Positions 33,528 to 46,607 of a stretch of 64,000 bases of DNA are shown piece by piece; position 1 is the first letter of the stretch, and each line of letters begins with the position of its first letter. Origin of the DNA: Calonectria ilicicola (lineage: Eukaryota > Ascomycota > Sordariomycetes > Hypocreales > Nectriaceae); contig CP085827.1 in the NCBI GenBank assembly GCA_020809705.1, positions 3,410,001-3,474,000 on the forward strand, read 5' to 3'. Made by a program: the position numbers and the translations under genes. The notes beneath the pieces were generated by a model. The model ran no database searches. It saw only the letters and a list, made by a program, of their open reading frames with translations, and was not told the origin of the DNA.

Positions 33528-34668
33528 CTAAGAACTGGTCCAAGGAGGAAGCTTAGATCTCTCCAATGCAACCTTCGTTGCCTCATCAATATCCTCCTTT
33601 GGCAGCCCCAGTAAATCATTCAGTGTACCTTTGTTATGCTCAAAGTCCCCACAACCATCAGGGTAAAAGACTCGAGTATACATCATCTTGGCAAAGCCAA
33701 TCCTCTGGCCCTCCTTTATCTCACCAAGGCCAGTGGAGTACCGCTCCTGGGCTGGCTCCTTCGTGATTATCCAATCATCTGCCGTTGTGCCAGTGACTCG
33801 ATATGCCGATTCGAGCATCTCTTTCTGGTTGACAGTAAAGGAATTGATATAAACCATTTTGTTTTTGACTCGCTCTAGGCACGCGTCAGGATTGGAGGCT
33901 TCAGGCTTGATGGGCAAGCTGAGGAGCGAGGCGACAGCACGACCGATCTGTATTCATGTCAGTCAAAACATCCTGAAGTCTTTGAAGCTTTTACAATACC
34001 TGAGGCCATGTTGAGATAGAAATTCTGGTCTCTCCCTCGTCGAACAGGGTTGCTTGGCGATTGGTAAAGTCCACACCGAAAGCAGCAGGAATGGCAAGGC
34101 TCCACTCATACCAGAAGCCGGTACAGACGGCGATGTAGGAACTCTGGCCTAATTCCTCAATTTCCTTGCGAAGGTTTACTATCATCACAAATTAGAAGGA
34201 TTTCTGATGCGAGGACAAAAGCAATTCTTCACCCTTTGGTTGGAAAACGAAAACATCTTTTACCAAGGCATCGTTCCCAGTATCTGGTGACCACTCATTC
34301 GGTAGAATCCAAGGAACACCGGCGGCTCCAGCCGCCTTTATTAGTTCAATCTGAGTCTCTTTTGGGGTGTGACCACTGAGAGTAATGACTAGAGCGTCCT
34401 GTCCTCTGAGCGCGCTGATGAGTGTCTCCGGCTTGTTGTAGTCAACTTTTTTGACAATGATGCCTTCTGAGAATTCGCTCTGGCTTTCATGTCTCGAAAT
34501 TGCCGTCACCGTATGTTCTCCGGTCTTCAGCAAAGCCTTGGCCATGTGACTGCCACTATTGCCTCCAGCCTAGATTTCTTTCAGCAAACCATGCGGGGAA
34601 CAGAAAAGTAATAACGGGTAACTTACGCCGACAATGGCAACATTTCTGATGTAATTTGCGGCACTCAT
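33528..34668 (-). CDS. NmrA-like/isoflavone reductase-like NAD(P)-binding protein
   Basis: An atypical short-chain dehydrogenase of the NmrA/isoflavone reductase group; members are NADPH-dependent reductases or redox sensors. The 325-aa protein has exons 34627-34668, 34233-34569, 34000-34178 and 33528-33947. The Rossmann start is NYIRNVAIVGAGGNSGSHMA, with the GxxGxxG loop split by the first intron. DALVITLSGHTPKETQIELI and AAGAAGVPWILPNEWSPDTG are typical of the fungal NmrA group; the latter covers the region where reductases carry their substrate-loop residues. The substrate is unknown. The first exon codes only 14 residues, but the motif continuity across the splice makes the model firm. 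Confidence 0.9.
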
Positions 34669-37000
34669 ATTTTTTTCTTGGAAAATTTAAGATACTTTGA
34701 AAGTGATGGAAATCAAGTGTAAAATTCTACACCCCTTTCGTGGGTGGATGGTCATATTAGTATCGCGAGCGGGCTCCAGACTTGTCTCAAGTCAGTCCCG
34801 TTCGTTTGATCCCCTCTCAAGATCAGGATTCCAAAAGAGGAAATAATAAAGGCCGCTATTAATTCCGTATTTTCCGGTCTTAACGAAAATATCTCCGCCG
34901 CCAACTAGTTCAGCTGTTGCGCCATGTGGCTTGCGGTGCGTTCCCACCATGTCAGGGGTTTGCACGGATTGATGAATAAAAAGAGCCAATTGTCATAAGG
35001 CATATGGGGATTGAATAATTGTTTGCACAAGTCATTATGGAATACAATTATATCCTCCCTCACAAAACATGTGAAATGCTGTGCGATGTGCAAGTGATTT
35101 CGGCTGAATCGTGGCGCCAACTGTGTGGGGCAAGAGAATTTGTTTGAGAATTTTGCTCGCCAGTGTTCCTCTGGACTGTGCGGAAGAGGAGCACGCACGG
35201 GAATTAAGCACTGACTGTGCATGCTGAAATTCTTGGTCAAGCGAGACTTGGCAAGTTGACTACAATAAAAGGTGCAAGATGTACAACAGAATAGTGAGCT
35301 TGCATCTTAGTCATCACATCGGCTGCATTCCAATATTGACTTCTCCATCCAGAAGAGATATCCCCTGTGTAGATCCGGCATCTTCCTGCAACACACCGCG
35401 AACGGGGCAAATTGATAGCGACTACCGAGCCGCGCTTCAAGTCCAGATTAATTCTCAACGCGCCGAATTCGCGAGCCCATTATCCCTGTGCAGTGACGTA
35501 GCCCTGTTAGGTACAAGAGAAATGAGAATGGCTTGAAAATTAGTCAGCAATGGTTTGAGCGAGCTGCGCTATGCCACATGCGGCATGTCCCAGCGAGCGA
35601 CCAAGCGAGCAATCCTGCAGGGTAAGATTGACCGCCGAACCAACATGTATCGATATTCGGCGCCATTGGTTGCACAGTCAATCGTGCTGGTTTCTCTCCC
35701 GAGTAATGTGATTAAAACTGATACCATATTTCCACTAGATTTTTATAGTTGGTACCATGGCCAATGAGGGATGGCAACAGGAGGACCTAGTGTTAGAGAT
35801 TTTAGCGATTACATTGGCAGCGTTAATTTAAATGACGACGTGACTCTTCTTGCGAGCATCTCTTACTTGTGCCTTTGGACATAAGCTGGGTGTTTGTTTG
35901 TCCTGTTCGTTTTTGTGATTCTTAGTGGCACGATCTTAGAGGAATTTTGGGAGGTGAGAAAATGAAATTCGGAGAGCTAGTGGAATCAACTCATCTCCTA
36001 CAATGATGACTTCTGTTTTGGTAGAGATGGGGCGAAAAAGCTGCCTCTCATGTTTTGTTTCGGAAGCTTTTGTTTCCATCCATACCACTTGTCAGGAGGC
36101 CCTTATAATTCTTTTGACCAAGCCCATACAGCGTTAACCCGGGAAGTGATATGGGGAGCTTATGGGAACCTAATAACCACGCCACCTTCTTACTTGAGCC
36201 ACCGGAAATTTTCCTGGTTGCTCAGGGCATTAAATGGTCCGTCTATATATATAGTATAGTACAACTATCCAAAGATTGTGCTTGTGGCTTCTTCGCCTCT
36301 GACAACACATCCGGTTATTCCGGACTCTCGCACCATTGAGGATCTCTTGTGCGCGGTAGAGTGGAATTCTATAACGAAAATGGTCCTCAGGGCATAAATT
36401 TCTGTTCTGGTCATAAGCCAAGGGGTATGGTGATAACCCACGTGTTTGAACGGCCTTGTAATTATTAAGACCCCTGGAGTGAAGGTCCTTCAGCTGGGGT
36501 CCACAACACCCCAAATAGGCTGTGATATCCGGTTGTGAAGACCCCTGGTAACAGGGACTCCCCTTAAATAACTAGCCACAATAATTTGATCAAGCCATAT
36601 GTTGTCAATTGACTTGTACTGCATCGAGTCGCACAATTTCCAAGATACTAGATGTGGAGAACCGTACGGTGCTCAGTTAGGCCCGTTGATCGATTTTCAC
36701 AGGCAGCCCCTGCCATCTGAACGCTGAAGCGGGGGTCTGGCCACTTTCACAGTGCAATCTAACTGCTAATGGGTGGTATCCGCTCCGTAAAATGCTCGAC
36801 CTGTGGGGAGCTTGTGTGAGGTGACTTGTCCTCCACTCTGTTCGAGCTCATTTTACTTTGCTAAAAATACGAGTTGGGCCGGTTTCTCCTGAAAATTCGA
36901 CCTAAGCTTTCTACAATAACCTTAGTTATTCGTCAATCATTTATGCTTATTCAAGCTTATTGTCGATCGCTACTATCGTTTCTCCCTGTACTCAATCATC
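34669..37000. other. Large intergenic stretch, about 2.3 kb
   Basis: The left part is the promoter of the NmrA-like gene and the right part that of the secreted hydrolase. Several short open frames occur on both strands (for example 34905-35240 minus), but I find no motif, signal peptide or consistent splicing. No repeat array, tRNA or transposon signature is evident. Confidence 0.45.
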
Positions 37001-38246
37001 ATGGCCCGCTTCCTTCTCCACTCGTTGATGTTTCTCGGTGTAACCTTCGCAAATCCAGTCGAGGAGCGTACCGCTGTCAACTGTACAGGCACCAATGGCA
37101 TCAGCATGAAGTGTAGCTCGCCTGAGGCAGCCTATAAGCGCGACTTCTTCTACATTGGCGGGCAGTCAGCCCAAGGGACCTCAGGAACTATCACGATCGA
37201 TCAGCTCTATGTTGAAAAACTCACGCCCACTGGCAGTAAGATTCAGAAAAATCCGCTCGTCTTTTTCCACGGTGGTGGCCTTTCCGGAAGCACATGGCTC
37301 AATACTCCAGATAATCGTGAAGGCTGGGCAAGCTACTTTGTCAAGAAAGGCTATGTTGTCTACTTGGTCGACAATATCGCCATTGGTCGTAGCTCAGAAA
37401 ACTACATTGCCAACTTCACAATGGTCTCGGGTTCGGCTACGGAGACTGTGATGAAGTACTTCACTGCCCCTGAGAACTACAACACCTACCCCCAAGCGAA
37501 GCTTCACACACAGTGGCCTGGTACGGGAGTCGACGGTGACCCGATTTATGATCAATTCAAGAAGTCACTTATTCCTCTCACTACAAATTTTGCCAACCAG
37601 GAGAACACGCTTCGTGCCGCGGGATGTGAGCTGTTGTCTCTCCTTGGTGAGGAAGCGTTTCTCATTTCTCATTCACTTGGAGGTCGAAATCCTATTCTGC
37701 TATCCAATGATTGCCCCGAGTATATTGCTGGCAACATTAATCTCGAGACTGCCACAACGCCCTTTTGGAGTTATGCCGAGGGTCTCGGTGGCTACTCTAG
37801 TTCGCCTTGGGGCCTCACCTTCACTCCAGTAGATTACAAACCTGCTATTAGCAGCTCGTCTGGTAAGTTTGAGTGCATTCATATTATCTGCCCCCAAAGG
37901 ATTCGTTCAACTGACCCTTCACCCAGATCTAGAGACTAAATCCGTCGGGAATGAGACGTTGGCTCACCGAAACTGCTACCTTCAAAAAGAGCCGGCTCGC
38001 ACGCTACCTAATATTAACAAGGTGCCATACCTGTTGCTGACCGGAGAAGCTTCGATTCATATTACTTATGATCATTGTGTGATTGATTTCCTGAAGCAGG
38101 CTGGTGGTAGCCCTGAATGGATTAAGCTGGCTGACAAAGGAATCCATGGGAATGGACATTTCTTGCATGTTGAGAAGAATAACTTGGAGATTGCTGCCAT
38201 TGTAGAGAAGTGGATTCAGAAGAAGGTAGATTCTATTTATATATAA
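37001..38246 (+). CDS. Secreted alpha/beta-hydrolase (esterase-like)
   Basis: The 393-aa product starts with a signal peptide, MARFLLHSLMFLGVTFANP. Exon 1 is 37001-37862, the intron 37863-37926 (GTAAGT...CAG) and exon 2 37927-38246. The fold is recognised from the oxyanion loop LVFFHGGGLSGSTWLN at about residues 86-101, the nucleophile elbow FLISHSLGGRNPILL with Ser near residue 228, and a late His in KGIHGNGHFLHVEKNN that can complete the triad. Several N-glycosylation sequons (NCTG, NFTM) and paired cysteines agree with secretion. The family includes many fungal secreted hydrolases of unknown substrate; esterase or lactonase is a general guess. Confidence 0.9.
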
Positions 38247-39710
38247 GTAGCTTGGTTGATGAATAATAGGGCTAGTTACTTAAAATATACTATTAATCAA
38301 GTGTGCTGTTTTTATTCATCTTCAATTGCAAACGTTAGTACTTTTCCTTGATAGGAAATGTTGAAATGTTGGATGTGAACAATGAGGGAGGCAAAAAAGG
38401 AAAAAGGAAAAAGGAAAAAGTAAGTAATGAAGAAATACCTGTGAGGCCTCAAAGTATTATTATAGCAGACTGGGATAGAATATTTACTCATCTAGCGATT
38501 TCTTTGCTAAAGAGATGGAACTGGTCGCTCCAATGCCTCCAGGTGCATCATCCCCGCAGCCCAGGCGGAGGTTTTTTGAACCAGAATTTGTGGAGACCTT
38601 TAAGTCTCAAGTGCGGCCTCCTTGAGAATTTAAGGGCCTGCAGGGAGACAGTTTGTGCAAGGGAGCAAGGGAGCAAGGGCAAAGGCGCTGCTAACCTGTG
38701 ATAGGATGGCAATTTCCTCGTTCAGGACAAATGGCCCAACTTTCACGAGGTGAGTTCAATAATGCAAATAATGCATGCCATATGCAACCTTCAGATTTGT
38801 CATTGAAACGTTTGTCAGTATGGTTAGCAGGGCCACTCCAGCCAGAACACACAGGTTACATTAATAGTCTCGCACTTCCAGAACCGCAACGCGTCTCGTC
38901 ACATCGTCGAGTTTGCTCTCTTCTACTTCTTTTTTCCCAGTTCGCCCTTATTCTCCTATAGTCTCGTGTACGTGTTGTGCGCATGTTGGTTTCGTCCCCA
39001 AAAGCTTTTGTCTCGAATAAACAACGCAGGTTACAACAATGGCTTCCTCCCTCCCGCCTAACGACAAATCGAGACTCCGGATCGCTGATGGAATCTTTAA
39101 GAGTGGAATAAAAGCTTGTTGCATTCAATTTATGTGTTAATCATTACTAAATGGATTGCCATATGGTCAAGAGCCGGTTAGAGCAAGGTTACAACCAGTT
39201 AATATCCAACTTTACTTTTTTCCATCATGTGGAAACAAAGGGCTCAACAGACCCAGGGTATCCTGAAGACGATTTTGCTTCTCCTCGGAGGCACAAGCGA
39301 CTCGCCAATCGGCTCTACGGGGTGAAAATTCTTGACGGTGGCATCTACGATCTGATCCCATGACGAATTTCACGTACAGACGGCGCCCTTCGCATGGCAT
39401 GATCAGAGGCTCGCTCGGAGCTTCTGAAAAGAGCTTAGCTGCTACATGAGTGGGATTTGAAATCCAAACGCTCCTCGCCGCAAGCTGCCGCATTCATACT
39501 AGCGTCGCTCTTGGTGCAGATGTGAACCCCACCATTCCCAGCACAAAAACAGTCGAGTGCTCACCGTCCATTGATTTGATTAACAGCAATTTTACTCGTT
39601 GTTTCTTGTTTTCTGGGTCTACCCGTGGCTTTTCTCAGTCATTGAAACGCAGAGTGTATTGATTCTCCAATTTTGAGGGATTGCAAAAAGTGATTGAAGC
39701 TCCAGCTACA
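38247..39710. other. Intergenic, about 1.46 kb
   Basis: This stretch carries a short purine repeat (38399-38419) but no supported gene. Frames on the minus strand at 38856-39128 and 39212-39493 are open but show no motif. The end should include the bZIP promoter. Confidence 0.45.
38399..38419 (+). repeat. Short tandem repeat GGAAAAA x 3
   Basis: Three perfect 7-bp units lie in a purine-rich run, preceded by a CAAAAAA variant. Non-coding microsatellite. Confidence 0.8.
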
Positions 39711-40363
39711 ATGCCTCGAAAAACGTCGAAGAATGAAGACACCGATGCTGCGGCTTGTGACCAGGATAAAAAGTAAGTGAAATTACTCTTCTCTACCTCG
39801 TTGAGGGGTAAAAATGCGGAGCAGGGTATTTATCGGCACGTATAGGAGATTGCGTAACCGACTAGCCCAACAAGCATTCCGTCGCAGACAAGCCGAATAT
39901 GTCAGACAACTTCGTGATCGGCTTGATTCAGATGAAGTGCCTCAAGATATCGTCATCAGCCAATTACGTCGAGAAAATCACCGGCTACGAAAACAACTCG
40001 TTGAGGTGCAATCAAAGCTAGATCGGATCACAGCAACCATAGGGGTTGTGTCTGGGTCAATCACGACGGCTTTAGAGAAGACACCAAAGGATAAAGAGAG
40101 CGAAGAGCAGCATCAATTGTCCGACGGTAGCATAAGTTGGGGAAACAGTCCATCTGATGAGCCAAGCCCGGATGGACCCTCAAATGATGAATTACTTCTG
40201 AGCCAACTTTCATCATTTCATCCCAACGAGAATATGGCTACTGTTAATCCCCAGGATTTTCAATTTGTAATCCCTGGTAAGTAAACATTATGACAAGCAA
40301 TGAGTAATGATCAAAGAAAAGCTTATTAACTTACTTGAAGATATGTCTCAACCGTATTGGTGA
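39711..40363 (+). CDS. Yap/Pap1-type bZIP transcription factor, small
   Basis: A 171-aa DNA-binding protein. Exon 1 (39711-39772) gives MPRKTSKNEDTDAAACDQDK; intron 39773-39845; exon 2 39846-40276; intron 40277-40340; and a tiny last exon 40341-40363 coding DMSQPYW. The basic region RNRLAQQAFRRRQAEY fits the fungal NxxAQxxFR signature of the Yap/Pap1 class, and the heptad Leu positions continue through LRDRLDSDEVPQDIVISQLR and ENHRLRKQLVEVQSKLDRI. The rest is acidic and Ser-rich. No cysteine-rich domain of the oxidative-stress Yap1 type is present, so redox sensing by that route is unlikely. The last splice is inferred; without it the protein ends four codons earlier at 40284. Confidence 0.82.
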
Positions 40364-41744
40364 ATGACCACACCTGGGATGATCAAATTTTTCAATGACT
40401 CATCTGCTCCATGATACCCTAATGATCACCTATTATAGTAGTTTTGTGTTCCCAACGTGTCTTTAGAGAGAAAATAAGACACGTTTCAACATGTTGCTGG
40501 AGGGGATAAAATAAAGAGAAGAACAATAAAAGGAAGAAAAAAATGACGAGGGCTGTTTATTCAGCGGCCTGATTAATGACGATATGAGAATTACCAAGGT
40601 TTCCAAGCGTACAAATGTGAGTCACTCTCCGACGAGATATTTCCCTATGGATTATGTACTAAGTATTCATCGTAGGTGTTAAGGGATTTTTTGACATTAT
40701 TCAACCAGCCGAGTAGATGGCATGAAGTTCGCAACGATTGAGTTTAATCACCTGTTGGACCTTGGTATCTGGCATATTTATGCTCAATTGAAACTTGAAT
40801 TGAGCCAAGGGTATTTAGAATTTGAGTTCAACACTCCTAAAATTATAGATTGGGGTTTTGTGAAAAATACGACCATCGCAATTGCCATAGAAGAAAGGCC
40901 TATTTGGGTTTCATAACGGGCTATCACCTGAGTCGCTCTTATAGAATAACAGAAATTAAAATGTATTGCAAAAAAATCGGACTTGGCCTTGTATGCATTT
41001 AATATTACCTTGAATGTGTGATGCAAGTGAGAATGGTGGGAACGGAGTTAAAGCGGAAGGTGAATGAATGGAAAGAACAACGATTCTGGCCCTTCTCCAC
41101 CCACACCAGATTTCTTGGGGTTCGATTCAAAAAATGAATCATATAAAAATCCATAAATTTGACTACTTGAGATGAAAAAAACCACCTAATATTGTCCCAT
41201 TGAGTGGTTGATATACTTGAATCGTCGAATTGGTTGCCTCATGTGTGTTTGAATGGCGTTCTTCTTGGAGCTGAGTGTTTTGGGCTAGGCGTTGGTCTGT
41301 GGTGAAGGGCTCGGACTTGATTTAACAAGGCCATTTCAATGCCCTCCTCGACTCGTCATCGAAACAATCGGGACTCTCTTTTAGATCCCGAGGGCCGAGC
41401 CGATGCGGGGAGAGTGGATAGCCTTGCCAATCTGGTGCCCGTAGGGCTAGAAGAAGCGGGCGCTTGCATGCAAGTGAGACGATACAAGAACCCATTACTA
41501 TGAAGCAAAGACGGGATCGACATGCAGGCTCAACGTTGAGAAGTGCGGGGAAATTTAGATCGGGGTATCAATCGGCCGATTTCCCCAGTTGGATTGACCG
41601 GCATTTCAAGACTGGGGTGTTGGCTGATCAGACGGGACGTAATAAATGCACGGCGAGGGCCATCGCTGCATTGAAAACACTATTTATTTGTTTTTTTCCG
41701 GTGCTGATTTAATATCCCGTTTTACTCGCCTTGAACTGCGCAAA
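40364..41744. other. Intergenic, about 1.4 kb
   Basis: It should contain the 3' UTR of the bZIP gene and the promoter of the MFS gene. An in-frame upstream extension of the MFS frame (from 41646) looks like leader sequence. No gene is supported. Confidence 0.4.
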
Positions 41745-43493
41745 ATGGAGAACGCAAAAGGGGCTGTGGAACAAGCAGAAACCGCTGCAGACACGGTCGC
41801 AGTGGATCTTGACCCAACACCGACATCCGATAATCCAACCCCCGAGGTATGGGCCACACACTTTGCCAGCCAGAGCGATGAATGGAAGAAACAATTCGAG
41901 AAGCGTCTTCTCCGGAAGGTTGATGCCCATTTGCTTCCGATGCTTATCATCATGTACATGCTCAACTTTCTGGATCGATCCAACCTTGCACAGGCTAGAC
42001 AGGGGACGCTTGAGGTCGACTTGGACATGAAGGGCACGGATTTTAATCTTGCTACATCCATCTTCTTTGTGGGCTATCTTCTGATGCAGCTCCCATCAAA
42101 CATGCTCCTGACCAAAGTCCGACCATCACTCTTTCTTGGTGCTGCATGTTGCATGTGGGGCGTTGTTTCGACCTGCAACTCGGCTGCAGACTCTTTCACG
42201 CACCTCGTTGTGATTCGATTTTTTCTCGGATTCGTCGAAGCACCTTTCTTCCCTGGTGCCGTCTTTTTGATGAGCTCGTGGTACACGCGAGCAGAATTAA
42301 CCCGCCGAATCGCATGGTTTTATTCTGGAAATGCCCTGGCACAAATGTTCGGAGGACTCCTGGGAGCTGCGATTCTCGGCGGGTTGGATGGTGCTCAGGG
42401 TCTCGCTGGCTGGAGGTGGCTGTTTATTGTCGTAAGTTATACGCTCAATGTTCGCAAATTTAAGTGGTATTTGAACATTTACTAAGAGAAATGTGTTTAG
42501 GAAGGCGTAGCAGCTATTGCGTTTGCCATTTTAGCCATATTTGTCCTTCCAAATTATCCTCATACAACTCGCTGGCTAAACAACGAAGAACGGGCTTTTG
42601 CTGCCTGGAGGCTTCTTGATGATTTCAGCGAGGCCGATATATATGGAGATATATCGCTTTGGGACGGAGTTAAACTCGCTGTTCGCGATTACCGACTAGG
42701 AATCTTCACTCTTATGCAACATACCTCACTCCTCTCTCAGACATTTCAATACTTTTTCCCGTCAATTGTTGGAACACTTGGATATGGAAAAATTACAACG
42801 CTATGGCTTACAGCACCGGTGTGGGTATGTGCTTGATGCCCTAGACGGTGTATCAATCTACTGGGATCTCGAGCTGACTTTTGACCGCTGTATAGTTTGC
42901 CACATTTTTATTCTCAATCGGTGCGACTTGGTCTTCGGCTAGATCAAAGGATCGATCTCTGCATATTGTCGTCTTGATGCTCATCGCAGCCACCGGAAAT
43001 GCCATCGCAACAGGAAGTACAAGCACTGGAGCCCGCTTCTTTGCCATGTTTTTGATGCCCATGGGAGCTATATCAGCATGTAAGTTTTCTAGATCGGCCA
43101 AACTAGAGGTATATAAATACTTACAATATTCCCTCACTTTCAGATCAAATCATTGTCTCTTGGCTGGCGAACTCGTTCCCTAGACCTCTTGTGAAACGAT
43201 CCGCTTGCATTGCGATAAGCAATATGATTGGAAACACGGCAACCATATACGGATCTTATATGTATCCGAGCTCCAATGGACCTCAATACGTGCCTGGAGG
43301 TAGTGCTAACACTGCAATCTCTGTTTTTGTTGCCGTGCTAGCGTTGGTCCTACGGTACTTGCATAAATGGGAAAACAAGAAACTCGAACAGGCTGAGAGG
43401 GAGGCTGCTGAGGAACAGGCATCTGGGGAGAAGTCTGCGATGGAGAATGAGTCTGAAAGCGTAAGAGCCCCTGGATTCAGGTATGTTTACTAA
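41745..43493 (+). CDS. MFS transporter, Dal5/anion-cation symporter family
   Basis: A 12-helix permease of the allantoate/nicotinate-type (Dal5, Tna1) family, 514 aa, usually taking up small organic anions or vitamins. Exons: 41745-42431, 42501-42824, 42896-43079 and 43144-43493. Motifs: LLRKVDAHLLPMLIIMYMLN then FLDRSNLAQARQGTLE (the RxNxGNA-like loop of the family), LPSNMLLTKVRPSLFLGAAC, RFFLGFVEAPFFPGAVFLMS and WYTRAELTRRIAWFYSGNA, GWRWLFIVEGVAAIAFAILA across the first intron, and GNTATIYGSYMYPSSNGPQY in the last exon. The tail is rich in Glu and Lys and cytoplasmic. The chosen ATG gives the usual acidic N-terminus; substrate unknown. Confidence 0.93.
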
Positions 43494-43967
43494 TAGCTGT
43501 ATGTTCTGTTGATGGAGAAGGAATGGGTTGCTAGTGTAGTGGTGGCCACATTAGACAAAGAATAGAAGCGATGATTTTTGTGACAAATATGAACCATGGA
43601 AAAGGGAGTAATTGAACAAGAGAAAAGAAAAGAAAAAATAATACGAGTATGCGTCATGTCATACCTGTGGTTCTTGACTCAAATTGGATTGATACCAAAG
43701 TCAATCCCAGTGCCCCAATCGTTACTAGCACGTAGGGACTTTTCATAATAGACCATAATTATTATGAGTTGCTAGCTATTTTCAAATGTTTAGGTATATT
43801 TCATTCAAAATGATCTAGATCCAGTCTAGAATAATTGACAGATGAAAGATCTTTATCATTGCTGCCTGCAGGCATCAACCCACCAGATTTCGAATATCCT
43901 ACACCTTAAAAGCAAACCTAGAGACTGTGAAAGAATATTCTATCGCAAGTATATGCTCAATAAAATA
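43494..43967. other. Intergenic, convergent 3' ends
   Basis: About 470 bp of AT-rich sequence lie between two convergent genes, including the short inverted repeat TCATAATA...TATTATGA near 43743-43767. No gene is supported. Confidence 0.4.
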
Positions 43968-44781
43968 CTATGCTGGACCCACGCTGTTTCTATTGCGCCT
44001 TTTGCGAACTGCTTGAAAACACATGACGAGGGTTGCAATGGTTGCAATCGTCCCAGGAACGCCAAAAGCAATTCCAAGTCCAAGCGAAATCTTGTCTGAA
44101 CGCGAAAGCCCTCCCGGGCTTGTTTCCGATGCTGTAACAATAGCTTGTGTTTGGCTTACAGATTCGTTCATTTCTCGAGCCGTAGAAGTAATTCTGCTTG
44201 TTTCTTCCACCCCTGTTACAGCATTGTTCCATAATGTGGCATCATCGGTTGGCGATATGGAGGCACACCACACCAAGCTGGCATCAACAAGATCTGAATA
44301 GAGATATGTTTGACAATATGGAAAGTCAGAGTTCTGACTGATATCCAGTTTCGTTTATCAGCGCTATGCTCGTGAGAGTTAATATGCTATTCAAGGAGAC
44401 CAACCAGCAACTAGTACCAACACCAACACTACCAGCATCGCAAGCGCCCTGTTTATACGCCTTGTAATCATAACATACTGATGTTACGGTACATGGCTCA
44501 GAGTAGCAACACCCAGCAACCCGAGCTTTTGTGTTGTACTGACATGTCCCCCCATTCGGGCATGTCCATGGTAGATCTGGATGAAACATGCACCGAATTA
44601 GCCTGTTTTTTTCTTTGAACAATATTGATGGATATTGTAGCTTACCAGCCCTTCCGTTGACATAGCCGCAGATATCAATTTCGCGGTTAGGATTAAGAAT
44701 CTCAAGCGATGTTGATGTTGTAGTAGCCCGTCGTTGAGGAGCGTGGAACGTAGGCACGGCAGTGGGCGCTGGAGTTTGCAT
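43968..44781 (-). CDS. Cys-rich extracellular protein with one membrane helix
   Basis: The 225-aa product has exons 44646-44781, 44405-44576 and 43968-44337. The outer part is Cys-rich (IDICGYVNGRAG, LPWTCPNGGTCQYN, AGCCYSEPCTVTSVCYDY, SCCQNSDFPYCQTYLYSD), then a Ser/Thr-rich stalk, then one helix ISLGLGIAFGVPGTIATIAT ending in a basic RKRRNRN stop-transfer. This is a known layout of fungal surface proteins of unknown function. The start used (44781) gives no clear signal peptide, so an upstream exon may be missing, or the start is wrong. The first intron (44577-44645, 69 nt) has no in-frame stop; the second (44338-44404) uses a weak GTTGGT donor. Confidence 0.7.
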
Positions 44782-46607
44782 AGCTATTATTTCTATTCGG
44801 ACATACTATCTAAATAACATGGCATGCGAATTTCAAAGCCGAAACCTCAAAGCTTCAAAGCGTTTTACAAGTCCAACAGCGAGCGTTGTGGCTAGATGCC
44901 CGCTATTTATAGTACTGCGCTGAAGCATGCTTCTGGCCAGAAGGCTGGCCGGAGGAGGCGCAGCATATGTCGAATTATGTCGGCCACGATGTTTTGGGAA
45001 GACTTTCAAGCGCTAAAAGTCGGCGACCAACTATTGACGCGTTTGCAATGTGGCTGCATATGTTTGTGGAAGGCTTGGGCGCTTGGGGTCCGTCATGGCT
45101 GACGGGAGACGAGTGAAGCAGGCCCGTTGTAGCCAAGCTGACACAATCGGGCTGTAAGCAGTCTAGTTTTTCGGAGCTGAGATTTATGGGCGGTCTGCAC
45201 TATTTTGTGATTTGTTTGCGTTTTATGGTAAAACCATCACTGAAACGCCAACAATAGCCATCTGCGATATGGCTGTGGGATGCTAGTTGTTAAGACGTCA
45301 TGGGCTTATTTCTGGCATCAAGGTTTATCCATTTAAATCATGTTGAATTCATTGGAGAGACTCCGTATTTATCGGTATTGTGCACCAGCAATATTAGGGT
45401 AGACACGAAATGCTCGATATCGAAACTGACTGTCACGCGACCGGCTACACGAACGCGTTTTAGATCCCAGATGAATAATTCGACGTCTGCTATTGCCGTG
45501 GTTCTAAAGCTCGAGCAGCTTGGGGCGACTTCGCTTGCTCAAGTGGACAAGCGGTGCGATAAGGCCTGCGATTTACTAAGCGGCATGAAGCCTAGACGCT
45601 TATGAATAAATCTTAGATCATTTGGTCCTCGTGCTCACATTCCCTTTTTCGTACATGCTGGATGCAAGCCGTCATTTCGCCAAATCGAACCGGCGCCGGC
45701 AGTTTGTCGCCGACGAGGAGGCTGACCAATGAGATTGCTCGGCGCTGTGAAAGAATCGCCGAGACCGATACCGGGGTAACAGCCGTGACCGCAAAAGCGA
45801 AATGTGTGGTACGACGGCTTCTAGTGAGTAGTTTCCCTGTATTTAGCATTTCTAGATGATGCAAGAGGCCGGCAAATTTGAACCTGTTCCTATTGGTCCG
45901 GTGTCGAAGCACCCGTTCATCGTTAGCGCAGTGATGTCCTCATCTGCCGCATTGAGACGGGTTGACATCATGACTGTTGATAACATCAATTTTGGCATCA
46001 CCACATCAGATCCGAATGAAAGAATACCCCAAATGCCGCCATAAGAGGAGACGGGATTTTTCTCATATTTAATTTTTCTTCTTTATTTTTGGTTTGGTTT
46101 CTCAATTTAGGGACTTTTCTTTGTCCGCTGACGGTTTTTGTCGACTTGCAGAGCCAGCCAATCTCACTTTTCCCACTTTGTGGGGCGGCTCTCCCGAAAT
46201 CGGATTTTTGATCTTGTAGATGATCACCCCGATGCAATGCTTCTCAAATCACTGTCCGTATATTGTAAATCCAAGTCCCCATGTTAATTTATATCATAAG
46301 CTCTGTTTTATTGAAGCTTCAGTGTAATTCTCTTCTTAAAAAGCACCCCGATATCTAGAAATCGTAGACGGGACATGCGTACATCAGCTCAATACATTGG
46401 GCAGATTACGGTGTAAAGGCTCCAATTTTTATGGAGCTTCTTCCTGCGAGGCCCGGGATTAGAATGGAGCTGCGAAAAGGCCCACCCAGGTTATCTCAAG
46501 GCAAAGCCTTTTTACCCCCAGACGGTTCGTTCGTCAATTTTTCTTTCTTTTTTTCTGCTTTCCCCAGATAATTAATTCTTGTTTTGCATGGTTCGTCAAA
46601 TACGGAT
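44782..46607. other. Intergenic between divergent genes, about 1.8 kb
   Basis: This stretch is upstream of both the Cys-rich membrane protein (minus) and the DHA1 transporter (plus). Scattered short frames without motifs are found; a missing signal-peptide exon of the former could lie near 44800-45000 but I could not identify it. Confidence 0.4.

Noticed and set aside
46584..46607. Upstream extension of the DHA1 transporter
   Set aside because: The extension begins at a TTG codon, not ATG; the first ATG in frame is at 46608.
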